DNA from: Zizania palustris | Lineage: Eukaryota; Streptophyta; Magnoliopsida; Poales; Poaceae | Assembly: GCA_019279435.1 (NCBI GenBank) | Contig: JAAALK010000287.1 | Coordinates: forward strand, 27,404,162 to 27,468,161 | DNA: 64,000 nucleotides | Direction of reading: 5' to 3' | Shown here: piece after piece, positions 11,948-23,400 of the stretch | How positions within the stretch are numbered: the stretch's first letter is position 1 | Layout of the letters: each line of letters opens with the position of its first letter | Position numbers and translations under genes: made by a program | Notes under the pieces: model-generated | Database searches by the model: none | Told to the model about the DNA's origin: nothing | The model's input: only the letters and a program-made list of their open reading frames with translations

Positions 11948-12053
11948 ATTTGCACGATCGATCGATATGATGCCGTTCTCGTTTGGGTCAAACTCAATTA
12001 ATTGATTGCTCGACGCACGGAATGCATCTCGCATATTTCTCATATTTAAAATA
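11227..12053. other. Linker with an older copy of the protease upstream flank
   Basis: About 11460-11730 and 11970-12000 align by eye with 980-1290, the distal upstream flank of the protease, but with many substitutions and indels. The protease coding sequence that should lie to its left is missing. About 11300-11470 holds GGGACTAAAGG-type motifs common in grass transposon termini. Confidence 0.5.
11754..11911. mobile_element. MITE-like foldback element with an adjoining perfect palindrome
   Basis: CTATTCTACACCGA at 11784-11797 is matched by a perfect inverted TCGGTGTAGAATAG at 11898-11911, with further internal inverted AGTAGTAGATTTTTT / AAAAAATCTACTACT arms. Directly left, 11754-11784 is a perfect palindrome with 14 nt arms (GCTATTCTACACAC) around CAC, built from the same terminal sequence. 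Together they look like one MITE abutting the collapsed termini of a second. It is not present in the other blocks. Confidence 0.6.
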
Positions 12054-12443
12054 CTAGTCAGAGGCCTGTGCTTTGCAACAGAATCTTATTTTATAATAGT
12101 TTTTTTATTTCGCGCAAAATACATAAATTAAAAGACTGAAATATAAATACAATTTTCTTTTTCTAGTTTTTTATTTTCTTTTTTATTATTTTTTCTTTTT
12201 TCTTTTTTCTTTTCCTCTTTTCTTCTCACGCAATGAAACTGCTTGTGTGCATGCGGGGCACGTGCGGTTGCGCAGGGGGCGGGGCATCACGTTGAGGCGT
12301 TGAGCGCACGTAGGTGGGGGCGGTTGCACGATTGCACTGGTTTTTTTTAGGGTATAAGTTTTGATTGGTTTTTTATAGGAAGTGAGAACGGGGAAGGAAG
12401 TCTGCGGACGGACGAGTAAGTCCCCGCTTTAATATAGTTAAGA
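12054..12443 (-). mobile_element. Non-autonomous Helitron-like element (about 390 bp)
   Basis: On the minus strand the element starts TCTTAACTATATTAAAGC and ends in CTAG, between a host A (12444) and a host T (12053), as Helitrons insert at AT. A few bases before the CTAG a short hairpin can form from CTGTTGC-AAA-GCACAG, the usual place for the Helitron 3' hairpin. The interior is pyrimidine-rich, then GC-rich. It has no coding capacity. It is found only in the linker. Confidence 0.55.
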
Positions 12444-13291
12444 TATGTATGGACCAATACCATTTAAACATCCCGTCGAACGTAATAATATAATGTATGT
12501 ACTCATCATGTATATATATACCGTGTCACATACCATCACTACTTGCGTTAACGTATATATGCATCTAACTAACCATGCATATGCATGACTCGAGTATAAG
12601 TATATATATACACAAGACAAAGCCATGCATGATTTAACTATAATTCATCTCGTATCATCGAGATTTATTTCATACTCTTGAAATTAGACAATCCTTTGAT
12701 AGAGAGCTCTCAATCCAATTAATTTTTAAGCTCATCTCCGCCAATAAATAAATAAATATGTGTATATTTATGGGAATAATCGTGTGTATTGCTGCACAAA
12801 AATTTAAGAGTTGCACAACAAATTAAAATGTGATACAAATTAAAGGTGGATTTGCTTTTTCTGGATACGTGACTTATGCATTATTGCATGCATGCATGCC
12901 TTTATATAATTTGCACGATTAGAATAAATAATCGATTGTTAAAAATAAGTAAAATGTGGCTTCAAAGGCAAATATGGTGATATAGATAGTACTTGCGGAT
13001 TAACTATTATTAAGGTGACGTGTACGTGGCTACACAGGAAAAGAGATCATATATATACAAGTAGCATTATAGTTATCATCAAGAATAAATAAAGATAATA
13101 AATATTAGGTCAACTTAGATATATAAACACTGATGAGTATAGGGCAATTAATTCTACAGAGTTCATTATCATCACAAATAAGCTAATTAACAAATTAGCT
13201 ATATATGTCAACTTAGATATATAACACGTACGCGTGTATATATACTAATACTCATTTATCAACTTCACATATATATGCAGGTTTATACCCA

Positions 13292-13293
<2 letters not shown>
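12444..13293. other. Diverged relative of the protease upstream flank, lacking the CACTA element
   Basis: About 12470-12640 resembles 16770-16950, and from about 12640 onward it resembles 18425-19290. The 1.44 kb CACTA-like element that separates those two parts in the gene copies is absent. This marks the element as an insertion that happened after the older duplication. No gene is visible. From 12898 the block is shared with 25777 onward. Confidence 0.6.
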
Positions 13294-13389
<96 letters not shown>

Positions 13390-13390
13390 G
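13294..13390. repeat. Compound microsatellite (AT)n(CA)8(CG)8
   Basis: An AT run at 13294-13358 passes directly into CA at 13359-13374 and then CG at 13375-13390. It is one uninterrupted alternating purine-pyrimidine tract of about 97 bp. The partner at 26172-26266 has a slightly shorter AT part but the same CA and CG parts. Confidence 0.95.
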
Positions 13391-14656
13391 TACATCGAGC
13401 TGGCTAGCTATCATATCGATGCATCTACTACATACTCTGACGGAACACTTAATATATATACAAGTTAACGTGCGTACTTAAGTTAATTAGTTGTTACTTG
13501 TTAGACGACGTCGTAGATACGATGATGCGTGCATGAATTATGAGTACACGCAGCATGGATTCACACGAATTAATATTAATATGTGGAAATCAGTTGTTCA
13601 TCGTCGTTATCAACAACACCTTCAGTTTTCATATATAAAAGGAATTTGAGAAATATATTACTCGCTCGCTCGTTCATCATCGTTTAAAATATCAACCAAG
13701 TTTAGATCGATGCATGATGCATGCAGCTGGGTTAGTTCAGGGCCAAATTAACAGTGACGACTCCTGCAAAGTTCGTTAGTTTATGAATGAAATGGATGGG
13801 CCAACTAGCTAGTCAAATTCCGGGCCCAATACTTATATAGACTGGAGGTACGTCAATTAAATTTACAACGTGTGCAGTGTCAGTGTATATATTGCAGAAT
13901 CATTCATTCAAACTGTCACATAAACTTAATTTCGAAAGGATTTAATACCATAGATACATTATTGTAGTAGCAAACGATCGAGACGACATTCTATGCTCTT
14001 CGTTCGTTCATATAGCTGAATTTGTTTATTTTGTTCCTCACCAGTCACCACCCTAGGTATCGAACTTTACATTTGAAAATTTACGGGAATAAAGTGTTAT
14101 TATACAAATAATGTTGCCAAATCTTTTCATACTTTTTGTAATTTTGTAACTGATGTTTGAATACATATAAATTAACAACGGAAGGCCAGGGCTTTAATTA
14201 ATTTGTTAATTATCCGAGCGGTGGCCCAGGTCAGTTCGTTTCCTTTCTCTACACCATTATCGTATGTTTTAATTTTCTGCATTTGTTTGTATACACAAAA
14301 TATATAGATTGAGAAATCGATCGATGAAGAGCTAGCATTATATTCATAGATATGGAAATAATGATTAGTGCTCATAACCATGACTTTATTTTATTAATTT
14401 GAACATACACAAATATATTATATATGATCGATCGAACATACGCACCTTTGCACATGTGTATTATGCAAAAGTAGCCAAAGTAGGAAGTCCATGCATATAT
14501 ATGTTATACGTACATCGATCAACCCGGTTTAATTATATATAGTCTAGATGCATGCATGGACTTGCATTTTATTGTAATATAAGGAGGTAGTTAATTAAGT
14601 GCAATGGTAGTAGCTAGCAGGTGACTATATATATGAAGCTGGTGGTGGATGATCTA
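13391..14656. other. 3' flank of protease copy 2, with candidate poly(A) signal
   Basis: No gene is visible. On the minus strand an AATAAA lies at 14568-14573, about 84 bp past the stop codon and a good candidate poly(A) signal. Further AATAAA-type sequences lie near 14388-14398. The block is shared with 26267-27532. Confidence 0.55.
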
Positions 14657-15754
14657 TCAGAGCTCATCCTTGGCGGCGACACGTTTGGTGGCGGCGATGT
14701 CGATGGCGGCGCAGGGGGAGTTCTTGATGGGGTAGAAGGGGTACATGGCGATGCCGCAGATGCCCTCCTTTACGTCCACGTCGCGGATCATCCGGATGTA
14801 GCCGTTCTCACCCCAGTTGTCGCTCCACGAGTTCTTCACGATCCAGTACCGCACGCCTTCCTGGGTGACGCCATAGCCGACCACCACAACGGCGTGGTCC
14901 AGCAACGTTCCGCAGTCGTCGCCGGTGAAGACGCCCTCCGTGTACAGCATGAAGTCGTGGCTCGCCTCGATGTACACCGTCACCGGCTGCAGGTACACCT
15001 GCTGCTTCAGTGCCTTCTCGTTGTTCCCTGCCACCGCCGCGTACCCGTCGATGTTCACCAGAGGGTTCATCGTGCTCGTGTCCAGCCTGCACTGGTCGTC
15101 CATGGCCTCGTAGGGCGGGTAGTTGCACGCCAAGGTGATGCCGGTATCCATGGCGTACTCGAACACGCCGGGCGTCGTCCCGCCTTCCTCGCAGTTGCCG
15201 GCACCGGAGCAGTCGAGCACCTGCTGCTCCGACAGCGTCAGCAGGTTCCCCGTCACGATGGCGTTGATGCTCTCCACGGCCGCCGTGCCCGCGAAGTCCC
15301 AGCAGCTCCCGCACGGGCCCTGGTCCTTCACGTGAGTCACGGCTCCGTAGTCCCTCCAGTCGTACGACGACGGCACATTGCCGGCGGCGACCTTGGACTT
15401 TACGATCTTGGCCTTCTTCACGGCGTCGACGGCGGGCTTGACGGCCCCGGTGTACTTCTTCTTGAACTCCTCGAGCGTCATGTCGGCGAACCTGTTAAGG
15501 CCGAGCTTGTAGGGCTTACCCTTGTTGCTGTTGAAGTCGAGCACGTACTTGGCGTTCTTCTTGAACACCTCGTACTTGGTCTTCTTCTCCGCGAGGTCCG
15601 CCGTCACCGTGTGCACGCCGCGCCATTTCTCGTACAGCTTCCACGTGGTGGCCTCCGTGGCGAGGTCCTTCTCCGTGAAGGGGATGCCCTGCGCCATGGC
15701 AATGGCGATGCAGAGCACAATGCCCATTAGGAGGGCCTGCTTCGTCTCCGCCAT
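14657..15754 (-). CDS. Papain-family (C1A) cysteine endopeptidase with ER-retention KDEL, copy 2
   Basis: This single-exon frame of 365 codons should make a secretory-pathway cysteine protease. Residues 1-22 form a signal peptide. Residues about 35-100 are the inhibitor-type propeptide, with an ERFNIN-like helix (E56, K60, V63-F64, N67, V71, N75) and GxNxFxD at 85-91. The mature enzyme starts near 127 (VPSSYDWRDYG). Catalytic Cys151 lies in CGSCW, with oxyanion Gln145, His287 in LDHAVVVVGYG and Asn308 in KNSW. Paired cysteines expected in papains are present (148/188, 182/222, 281/333). The last four residues are KDEL, which in plant KDEL-CysEPs holds the zymogen in the ER or ricinosome-like bodies used in programmed cell death and seed reserve breakdown; that role is inferred. 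The body looks bromelain-like. Odd points are Asp153 where Ala is usual after CW, no introns, and no N-glycosylation sequon seen. Confidence 0.93.
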   Translation of the reverse strand: MAETKQALLMGIVLCIAIAMAQGIPFTEKDLATEATTWKLYEKWRGVHTVTADLAEKKTKYEVFKKNAKYVLDFNSNKGKPYKLGLNRFADMTLEEFKKKYTGAVKPAVDAVKKAKIVKSKVAAGNVPSSYDWRDYGAVTHVKDQGPCGSCWDFAGTAAVESINAIVTGNLLTLSEQQVLDCSGAGNCEEGGTTPGVFEYAMDTGITLACNYPPYEAMDDQCRLDTSTMNPLVNIDGYAAVAGNNEKALKQQVYLQPVTVYIEASHDFMLYTEGVFTGDDCGTLLDHAVVVVGYGVTQEGVRYWIVKNSWSDNWGENGYIRMIRDVDVKEGICGIAMYPFYPIKNSPCAAIDIAATKRVAAKDEL

Positions 15755-15901
15755 TGATCTTTTCTAGCTAGCTAGAGCAACTAACTAATAACTCGATCTC
15801 AACGTACCGTACGTTGTTAAGTTGTTTAGCTTAAGTAGTGTGCCGTACGTGCATCGGTGCATGGGATGATATCGATACATAACAACCTTCTCCTTTTATA
15901 G
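15755..15901 (-). promoter_or_regulatory. Core promoter and leader of protease copy 2
   Basis: TATA box CTATAAAAGG lies at 15892-15901 on the minus strand. The leader contains an ATG at 15862 opening a 25-codon frame ending in TAG at 15785-15787, and a second ATG at 15854 opening a 7-codon frame. Whether the first is in the mRNA depends on the exact start site, which should fall close to it. Confidence 0.6.
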
Positions 15902-16474
15902 GAGCTGAGGGAGATGAAGAGAGTAGATATGATTCACCAGTTATATATATTAGCCAGTGGAATTGGACTTTAATTCAAGCCGCATGTATATATATAATAT
16001 ATATATGCCTTGGTTTCTTACTTACCGCCCAAATAATCACAATATAATCATGACATAATTTCACAATACATTTTTTTTACCACAAATCCCTCCGTATAGA
16101 TAAATTCAGTGTGGGCTTTGACTTTTTAGCCGATACTAAATACACAGTTTTTTAATTATCATCTATTGTAACCTTAGTTAACTGCTAAAGATTAGGATTG
16201 TTTTAATTTTATTTTTTACACTAAATTCTATTCTCGTCTGATAATAGATAACTAGGGGAAGTTTAATTTATTTTTTTCTATCTGTCGAATGTATGCGATC
16301 AGGCAACAAATTAATTATCCTAGCTAGTAGTAGTGGTAGCTTAGATTCAACTACTTGATTACAGATTTATTTTTCTATCTCTTTGGGTTTGGGTCAAACT
16401 CAAATACTCAATTCACAATATGTTTATTGCATTGCATGCATGCTCGGCCCGTGGTTGGCACTACTACATAACAA
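15902..16474. other. Upstream flank of protease copy 2
   Basis: It is identical by eye to 770-1323 apart from small indels, and AT-rich with no ORF. It ends in the first ten bases of the CACTA-like fragment (CACTACTACA), after which this copy diverges from the other two. Confidence 0.6.
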
Positions 16475-16680
16475 CTTAAGTAGTGTGCCGTACGTGCATG
16501 GGATGATATCGATACATAACAACCTTCTCCTTTTATAGGAGCTGAGGGAGATGAAGAGAGTAGATATGATTCACCAGTTATATATATTAGCCAGTGGAAT
16601 TGGACTTTAATTCAAGCCGCATGTATATATATAATATATATATATGCCTTGGTTTCTTACTTACCGCCCAAATAATCACA
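16475..16680 (-). repeat. Duplicated core-promoter segment upstream of copy 2
   Basis: This is a direct duplicate of 15830-16041, including a second complete TATA box (CTATAAAAGG, 16529-16538). It differs mainly by an 8 bp deletion (CGGTGCAT). It sits about 0.7-0.9 kb upstream of the ATG and replaces the GC-rich foldback found at this point in copies 1 and 3. It carries no coding sequence. Confidence 0.8.
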
Positions 16681-16969
16681 AACCAACTAATCAAGAGACG
16701 TCGTCCATCCACTGCATGCACGTACCCTTCAGCGTTAGCACACAGGCTGCATGCATGCAGAGATCCCGTCGAACGTAATAATGTATATATGTACCATTCC
16801 TGTATATATATATATATATACCGTATCATCACACACCATCACTTGCGTACGTACGTATGCATATTTAACTAACCATGCATGCATGTACATGCATGGCTCG
16901 AGTATAAGTTTATATACACATGACAAAGCCATGCATGATTATTTAACTAATTAATAAGTCTAGGGATTA
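16681..16969. other. Upstream flank between promoter duplicate and CACTA-like element
   Basis: It is the same as 1524-1829, with the short TA run at about 16803-16820 and the same CATGCATG palindrome at about 16873-16896. No gene is present. Confidence 0.6.
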
Positions 16970-18410
16970 CACTACGTAAAAATGCAAGATCGCCTAGTGC
17001 CAAAAACTTTATCAAGTGCATTATTTTAGATACTCGGCAAAACTTAGTTTGCTGAGTATATTTAAGAAAACACTAGGCAAACTTTAATAAGTACTCCGTA
17101 CTAGTACATTGGAATTAATTGTACAAAGTTTTAGTTATCATCACAAATAATGATAATAAATATTAGGTCAACACTTACATAAACACCGAGTATAGGGCAA
17201 CAAATTAGTTCTTTGTTTGTATTTGAAATGTTTTATATAATCAAAATACAACACAACTTATCTGATGTAAAAATTTGTTTTTTTAGTCAGTTTACTATTT
17301 TAATTCATTAAGTGTGTTTCTAGGATTTAAATCGAAATATGTCAAATTTGAACTGCAAGTGCATGAAATAATAAACCAAAATTTGTAGCAAAAACATATT
17401 CATGTTTTTAAGTCTATTTTTAGTTTTTATCCAGTGAATTGAACTAAAATTTAAATAATCTAGGTTGCAGCACTCAATCAACAACGTGGAACTTAATAGT
17501 TTTTAATTCTAAAGATCAAATGAAGTCTAAAAATTAAAAGACTTATCATGGTGTTATGATATGATACACATATGCTGTGATAAAAATTTAAAAATATTTC
17601 GAGAAAGTTGTCATATAGAGTGTTTAAAAATCGGAGATTCTTAGAGGAATTAGGGTTTAGAGAAGGAATGAAATAGGTTAGACAGAAAATTGATGGTTAA
17701 ATATTTGTTTGAACTTGAAAAATTTTCTACAATCAAAACACAACATATCTTATCCCATGATTTTTTTTGCAATTTTCTAGGTCAATTAGCTATTTTTATT
17801 TCATTAATTGTATTTATAGGATTTAAATATAAACATCTCAAATTTAAACCACACTTGAATGACATAATAAACTAAATTATCCAAAAAAAATCATATTCAT
17901 GTTTTAGTTTGTTTTTATGCATTACCCAATATTGTTTCATAAATTTTGTTAAAGAAAATAATGGAAAACAAATTTAACAAAATTTGAAAAAACAAATAAA
18001 AAATATCCGCAAACATAAGACACTAGGCAAACATGAGTATTTGTCGGGTGTTTGCACTCGACAAACAAAAAAATCATGCCCCATACTTTTTAAAGCTCAT
18101 TTAAATTCAAACTCGCCTCTCACACCTCCCTCACCTCCGATCCTCTTTCAACCGCTGGCCCTGTCATCGCCCCATCACCGTGCCTTGGCCCTGGCCACAT
18201 CACCCACGCCCCGTCGCCACGCGTCGTATGCTGTGATGATGTGCTCGTAACCCAATGCATTATTTTGACACTCGGTGAACCTCTATTTGTCGACAATGGA
18301 TTCACCGAGTGTCCTTTGCAAGTGTGGCACTCGGAAAACCCTTCACTAAGTACAAAAGGGGTTTCATCAAGTGTTTGTAACATTCGGCAAAGAACTGTTT
18401 TCCTGTGGCG
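16970..18410. mobile_element. Non-autonomous CACTA-like element, copy 2
   Basis: This is the same element as 1830-3269, with TTA repeats at 16967-16969 and 18411-18413. The left end here reads CACTACGTAAAA, one base different from the other copies. It differs from them at scattered bases, more than they differ from each other. There is no transposase. Confidence 0.75.
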
Positions 18411-18413
18411 TTA

Positions 18414-20437
18414 GTTAATGATATAATTCATTTCGTATCATTGTCCATACTCTTGAAATCGAGACAAGCTTAGATCTCAATCCAATTATTTTTTAAGCTC
18501 ATCTCCGCCAATAAATAAATATCTGTATTGGGAATAATCATGTGTATTGCTGCACAAAAAATTAAGAGTTGCACAACAAAATGTGATACAAATTAAAGGT
18601 GGATTTGCCTTTCCGGATACGTGACTTGCATTGCATGCCTTTATATAATTTGCACGATTAGAATAAATAATTGAATGCTAAAAATAAGTAAATGTGGCTT
18701 AAAAGTCAAATATGGTGAGATAGTACTTGCGCATTAACTATTAAGGTAACGTGGCTACACGTATATATAGGAAAAGAGATCATACAAGCATCAGCATTAT
18801 ATTATATTAACTACGCTATTAATAAGTACTCCGTACTACGTACATTGGAATTAATTGTACAGAGTTTTAATTAGTTATCATCAAGAATAAATAAAGATAA
18901 TAAATATTAGGTCAACTTAGATAAACGACACTGATGAGTATAGGGCAATTAATTCTACAGAGTTCATTATCATCACAAATAAGCTACGGGCCTATGACAA
19001 CTTAGATATATAAACACGTATTACGTGTTTATATATACTACGTATTTATCAACTTCACATGCAGGTTTATACGTACCCATGATATATATAATATACGTAC
19101 GTACACATGGAACTGGCTATGGATGCATCTACTCTGACGACGGAACACTTAATATATATACAGCTTAACGTGCGTACTTAAGTTAATTATTAGTTGTTAC
19201 TTGTTAGACGTCGTAGATGACGCGTACGTGCAGTGCATGAATTACGAGTACACGCAGCATGCATGCATGCATGGATTCACACGAATATGCTTTTGCTCAC
19301 GGGAAATTAATATAATTACCGCTAACTTATAACTAGTCTCGCCTGGCCACTAGATTATATTTGGAGGAACTAAACATCGATCCATGCAGAAACAAAACAC
19401 CGGCGGCATGCTAAGTTGTTATATTAATTTACAAGTCCAAGGTTGTTTACTCTTGTTTAATTGGATTACTTGTTTGAAGTTGAACGTAGATACTAGCAGA
19501 AGATACAGTAGGTAGTGTTAGTTAAATCTAATGGGGGAGCTCTCCTCCCCATCACCGACGCGCCTAACTAATGCGCTTTGATTGGAGGCGCCCACCTCAC
19601 ATTTACGTTGATGGCACGTGAACCCTACTATTTACGTGACCTCACATTCTTCCGATAAAAGCCCAAAGCTACTCGATCTACTCTATGGCGTTGAAGCGCG
19701 CGACAGGAATCTCTCCTGTCTCCACGCTGATCTCATCGCTGGACCGACCTAGGCCTCATTGTCGCCATGGCGAGCTCCTCCTCCTCCAAGCCCAAAGTTA
19801 CACAAACGCCTCTCTATCTCAGCTGATCTAAGGCCTAATCATGTTTTATTCCTAAGCATTACTATGCTAATCCTAGACCTAGAGATCCCGTAAGATTAAA
19901 TCTATCAATGGCATTAGAGTGTGTTCTAGCTAGGTCTAGATTAGCTTGGGATTTGGGTGGCATCGCCCCCTATTCCTATGCCCCACCACCGTAACAAGTT
20001 TCCCCGCATAAAACCTAAGGAAGAAGAGGCTAAGGTTCAATAAAAAACAAAAAAAACTAGAAAACCCTAACCTTAGTTGAACTCGTACCGTAACCCTAAC
20101 CTTAAGAGTAAGGGGGCGGGCATTCACCTCATGTGAAATCATGTGATGAAAATTTGGTTTATATTGAAATTAGCTTGCAAAGTGATCATTAGCATAATGG
20201 CATGTATCAAATGTTTTTTGTGAGTGGTGTTGTGTTTACTAATCTTGGGTCAAGTTATGGACCTGTGTTCATATACGATTTTGTGTGGTTGTTTATATGT
20301 AGGTATTGTTTGATGCAGAACATAGTTGGGACAGACTCAAACTAAGGTTCAAGAGGAACTAAAGTTTCAAGACTATTTTCCTGTTGTTTATATGCATGTG
20401 CACTCATGAATTTCTTGTTGTTGCAGCCTGCTAGGAG
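18414..20437. other. Intergenic block with possible short exon, ending at a satellite breakpoint
   Basis: It corresponds to 3273-5290. It carries the GC-rich island with an ATG at 19767 in a favourable GCCATGG context, opening a 19-residue frame (MASSSSSK...) to 19826. It lacks about 55 bp present near 4415-4470 and carries about 45 bp (near 19250-19295) missing from copies 1 and 3. At 20437 the sequence jumps into the middle of a satellite monomer. Confidence 0.5.
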
Positions 20438-23400
20438 ACCACTGATCTATAAGTCACGGTCGAGGCTAGGAGACCACTGAAACAAAAAAAAATAACAGAT
20501 CCTCCAGGAAGCATGGAAAATCATGAAAGGCTAAAAAACATGTGCTATAGATCACGGTCGAGACCCGGATTCCACTGAAACGAAAAAAGTAAAACACTCC
20601 TCTGGGACACCCGAAATGCCCTAAAAGGCCGAAAACTGTGTGCTATAGGTCACGGTCGAGGCAAGAGTACACTGAAATGGAAAAAATAGCATACTCCTCA
20701 GCGTCCCCAAAACACCCAAAAAGGCTGAAAACAGTGTGTTATAGGACACGATAGAGGCCAAGAGTACACTTAATCGAAAAAAGTAGTAGACTCCTCCGTG
20801 ACCCACGGGACACCTTTGGAGTGTAAAAAATATGAGCTATAGGTCACGGTCGAGGCCAGGAATCCACTTAAACAAAAAAATAGCAGACTCCTTCGTTACA
20901 CTGGAAAACCCTAAAAGGCCAAAAACGGTGTGCTACAGGACATAGTCGAGGCGAAGAGTCCATTAAATCAAAAAATGTAATAGACTCCTCCGGGACCAAC
21001 GAGACACCTCTGAAGGTTAAAAAATATGAGTTATAGGTCACGGTTAAGGCTAGGAGTCTACTTAAACGAAAAAATAGCAGACTCCTCGAGTAACCTGGGA
21101 ATACCATTAAATGCCGAAAACCGTGTGCTGTAGGTAATGGTCGAGGCCCATAGTCCACTAAATCAAAAAAATAGCAGTCTCGTCTGAAACCTACGAGACA
21201 TCTCACATGGGTAAAAATGTGAGCTATAGGTCACAATCGAGGCCATGAGTCCACTGAATCTAAAAAATAGCAGATTCCGCTAAAACCCACGGGACACCTC
21301 AGAACGGTAAAAAAACATGAACTATAGGTCACGGTCGAGGCTAGGAGACCACTGAAACAAAAAATAGCATATCCTCCTTGAAGCATGAAAATCATGAATG
21401 GCTAAAACATGTGCTATAGATCACAGTCGAGATCCGGAGTCCACTGAAATGAAAAATGTAAAACACTCCTTCGGGACCCCCGGAACGCCCTAAAAGGCCA
21501 AAAACTGTGTGCTACAGGTCATGGTCGAGGCAAGAGTCCACTGAAATGGAAAGAATAGCATACTCCTCCGCGTCCCCAGAACACCCCAAAAGGACGAAAA
21601 TGGTGTGCTATAGGAGACGACTTAGGCCAATAGTACACTGAATCGAAAAAAGTATTAGACTCCTCCGTGACCTAGGAGACACCTCTGGACGGTAAAAAAT
21701 ATGAGCTATAGGTCACGATCGAGGCCAGGATATCAGTTAAACAAAAAAATAGCAGACTCCTTTAAGACCTTAAAAACATCATTAAAGGCGAAAATCATGT
21801 GTTATAGGTAACGATCGAGGCCTGTAGTCCACTGAATCGAAAAAATAGCAGACTCCTCCGAAACATATGGGACACCTCGGATGGGTAAAAAATGTGAGCT
21901 ATAGGTCACAATCGAGACAACAAGTCCACTGAAACTAAAAGTAGCATATTCCTCCAAAACCCATGGGACACCTCAGAACGGTAAAAAACATGAGTTAAAG
22001 GTCACAGTCGTGGTCCGGAGTCCATTGAAATGAAAAAGTAAAACACTCCTCTAGGACCCCCAGAACACCATTAAAGGACGAAAATCGTGTGCTATAGGTA
22101 ACGGTCGAGGCCAGTAGTCCATTGAATCGAAAAAAATAGCAGACTCCTCTGGGAACCCTGGAACACCTTAAAAGGCCGAAAACTGTGTGCTATAGGTCAC
22201 GGTCGATGCAAGTGTCCACTGAAAAGGAAAAATAGCAGACTCCTTCATGACTCTGGAAAACCGTAAAAGGCCAAAACGGTGTGCTATAGGACACAGTCGA
22301 GGCCAAGAGTCCATTAAATCGAAAAATGTAATAGACTCCTCCGGGACCCACGAGACACCTCTGAAGGTAAAAAAATATGAGTTGTAGGTCACAGTTGATG
22401 CCAGGAGTCCACTAAAACGAAAAAATAGCAGCCTCCTCTAGTAACATGGGAATACCATTAAAGGCCGAAAACTGTGTGCTGTAGGTAATGGTCGAGGCCC
22501 GTAGTCCACTGAATCAAAAAAAGCAGTCTCGTCTGAAACCTACGGGACACCTCAGATGGGTAAAAATGTGAGCTATAGGTCATAATCGAGGCCATGAGTC
22601 TGCTGAATCTAAAAAATAGCAGATTCCTCTGAAACCCATCAGACACCTCACAACGATAAAAACATGAGCTCTAGGTCACGATCGAGGCTAGGAGACAACT
22701 GAAACGAAAAAATAACAGATCCTCCGGGAAGCATGGAAAATCGTGAAAGGCTAAAAAACATGTTCTATAGATCACGGTCGAGACCCGCAGTCCACTGAAA
22801 CGAATAAAGTAAAACACTCCTCCGGGACCCCCGGAACGCCCTAAAAGGCTGAAAACTGTGTGCTATAGGTCACGGTCGGGGCAAGAGTCCACTGAAATGG
22901 AAAAAATAGCATTCTCCTCCGCGTACCCAGAACACCCAAAAAGAACGAAAACGGTGTGCTATAGGAGATGACTGAGGCCAAGAGTACACTGAATCGAAAA
23001 AAGTAGTAGACTCCTCCGTGACCCACGGAACACCTTTGGAGGGTAAAAAATATGAGCTATAGGTCATGGTGGAGGCCAGGAGTCCACTTAAATAAAAAAA
23101 TAGCAAACTCCTTTAAGACCTTCAGAACATCATTAAAGGCAAAAAATCGTGTGATATAGGTAACGGTCGAGGCCCATAGTCCACTGAATAAAAAAAATAG
23201 CAGTCTCATTTGAAACCTACGGGACACCTCAGATGGGTAAAAATGTGAGCTATAGGTCACAATCGAGGCCATGAGTCCGCTGAATCTAAAGAATAGCAGA
23301 TTCCTCTGAAACCCACGGGACACCTCGGAATGGTAAAAAACATGATCTATAAGTCACGGTCGAGGCTAGGAGACCACTGAAACAAAAAAAAATAACAGAT

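Noticed and set aside
13275..13481. ORF encoding poly(Tyr-Ile), and similar ones at 1583-1814, 16587-16954 and 26153-26344
   Set aside because: They are translations of TA/CA/CG microsatellites.
14621..15730. 369-codon plus-strand ORF opposite protease copy 2, and its twin at 27497-28606
   Set aside because: It is the antisense shadow of a GC-rich coding sequence. Its composition is unlike a protein and the minus strand has all the protease motifs.
20061..20105. Telomere-like CCCTAA repeats
   Set aside because: Only two isolated AACCCTAACC units with unrelated sequence between them, and no array.
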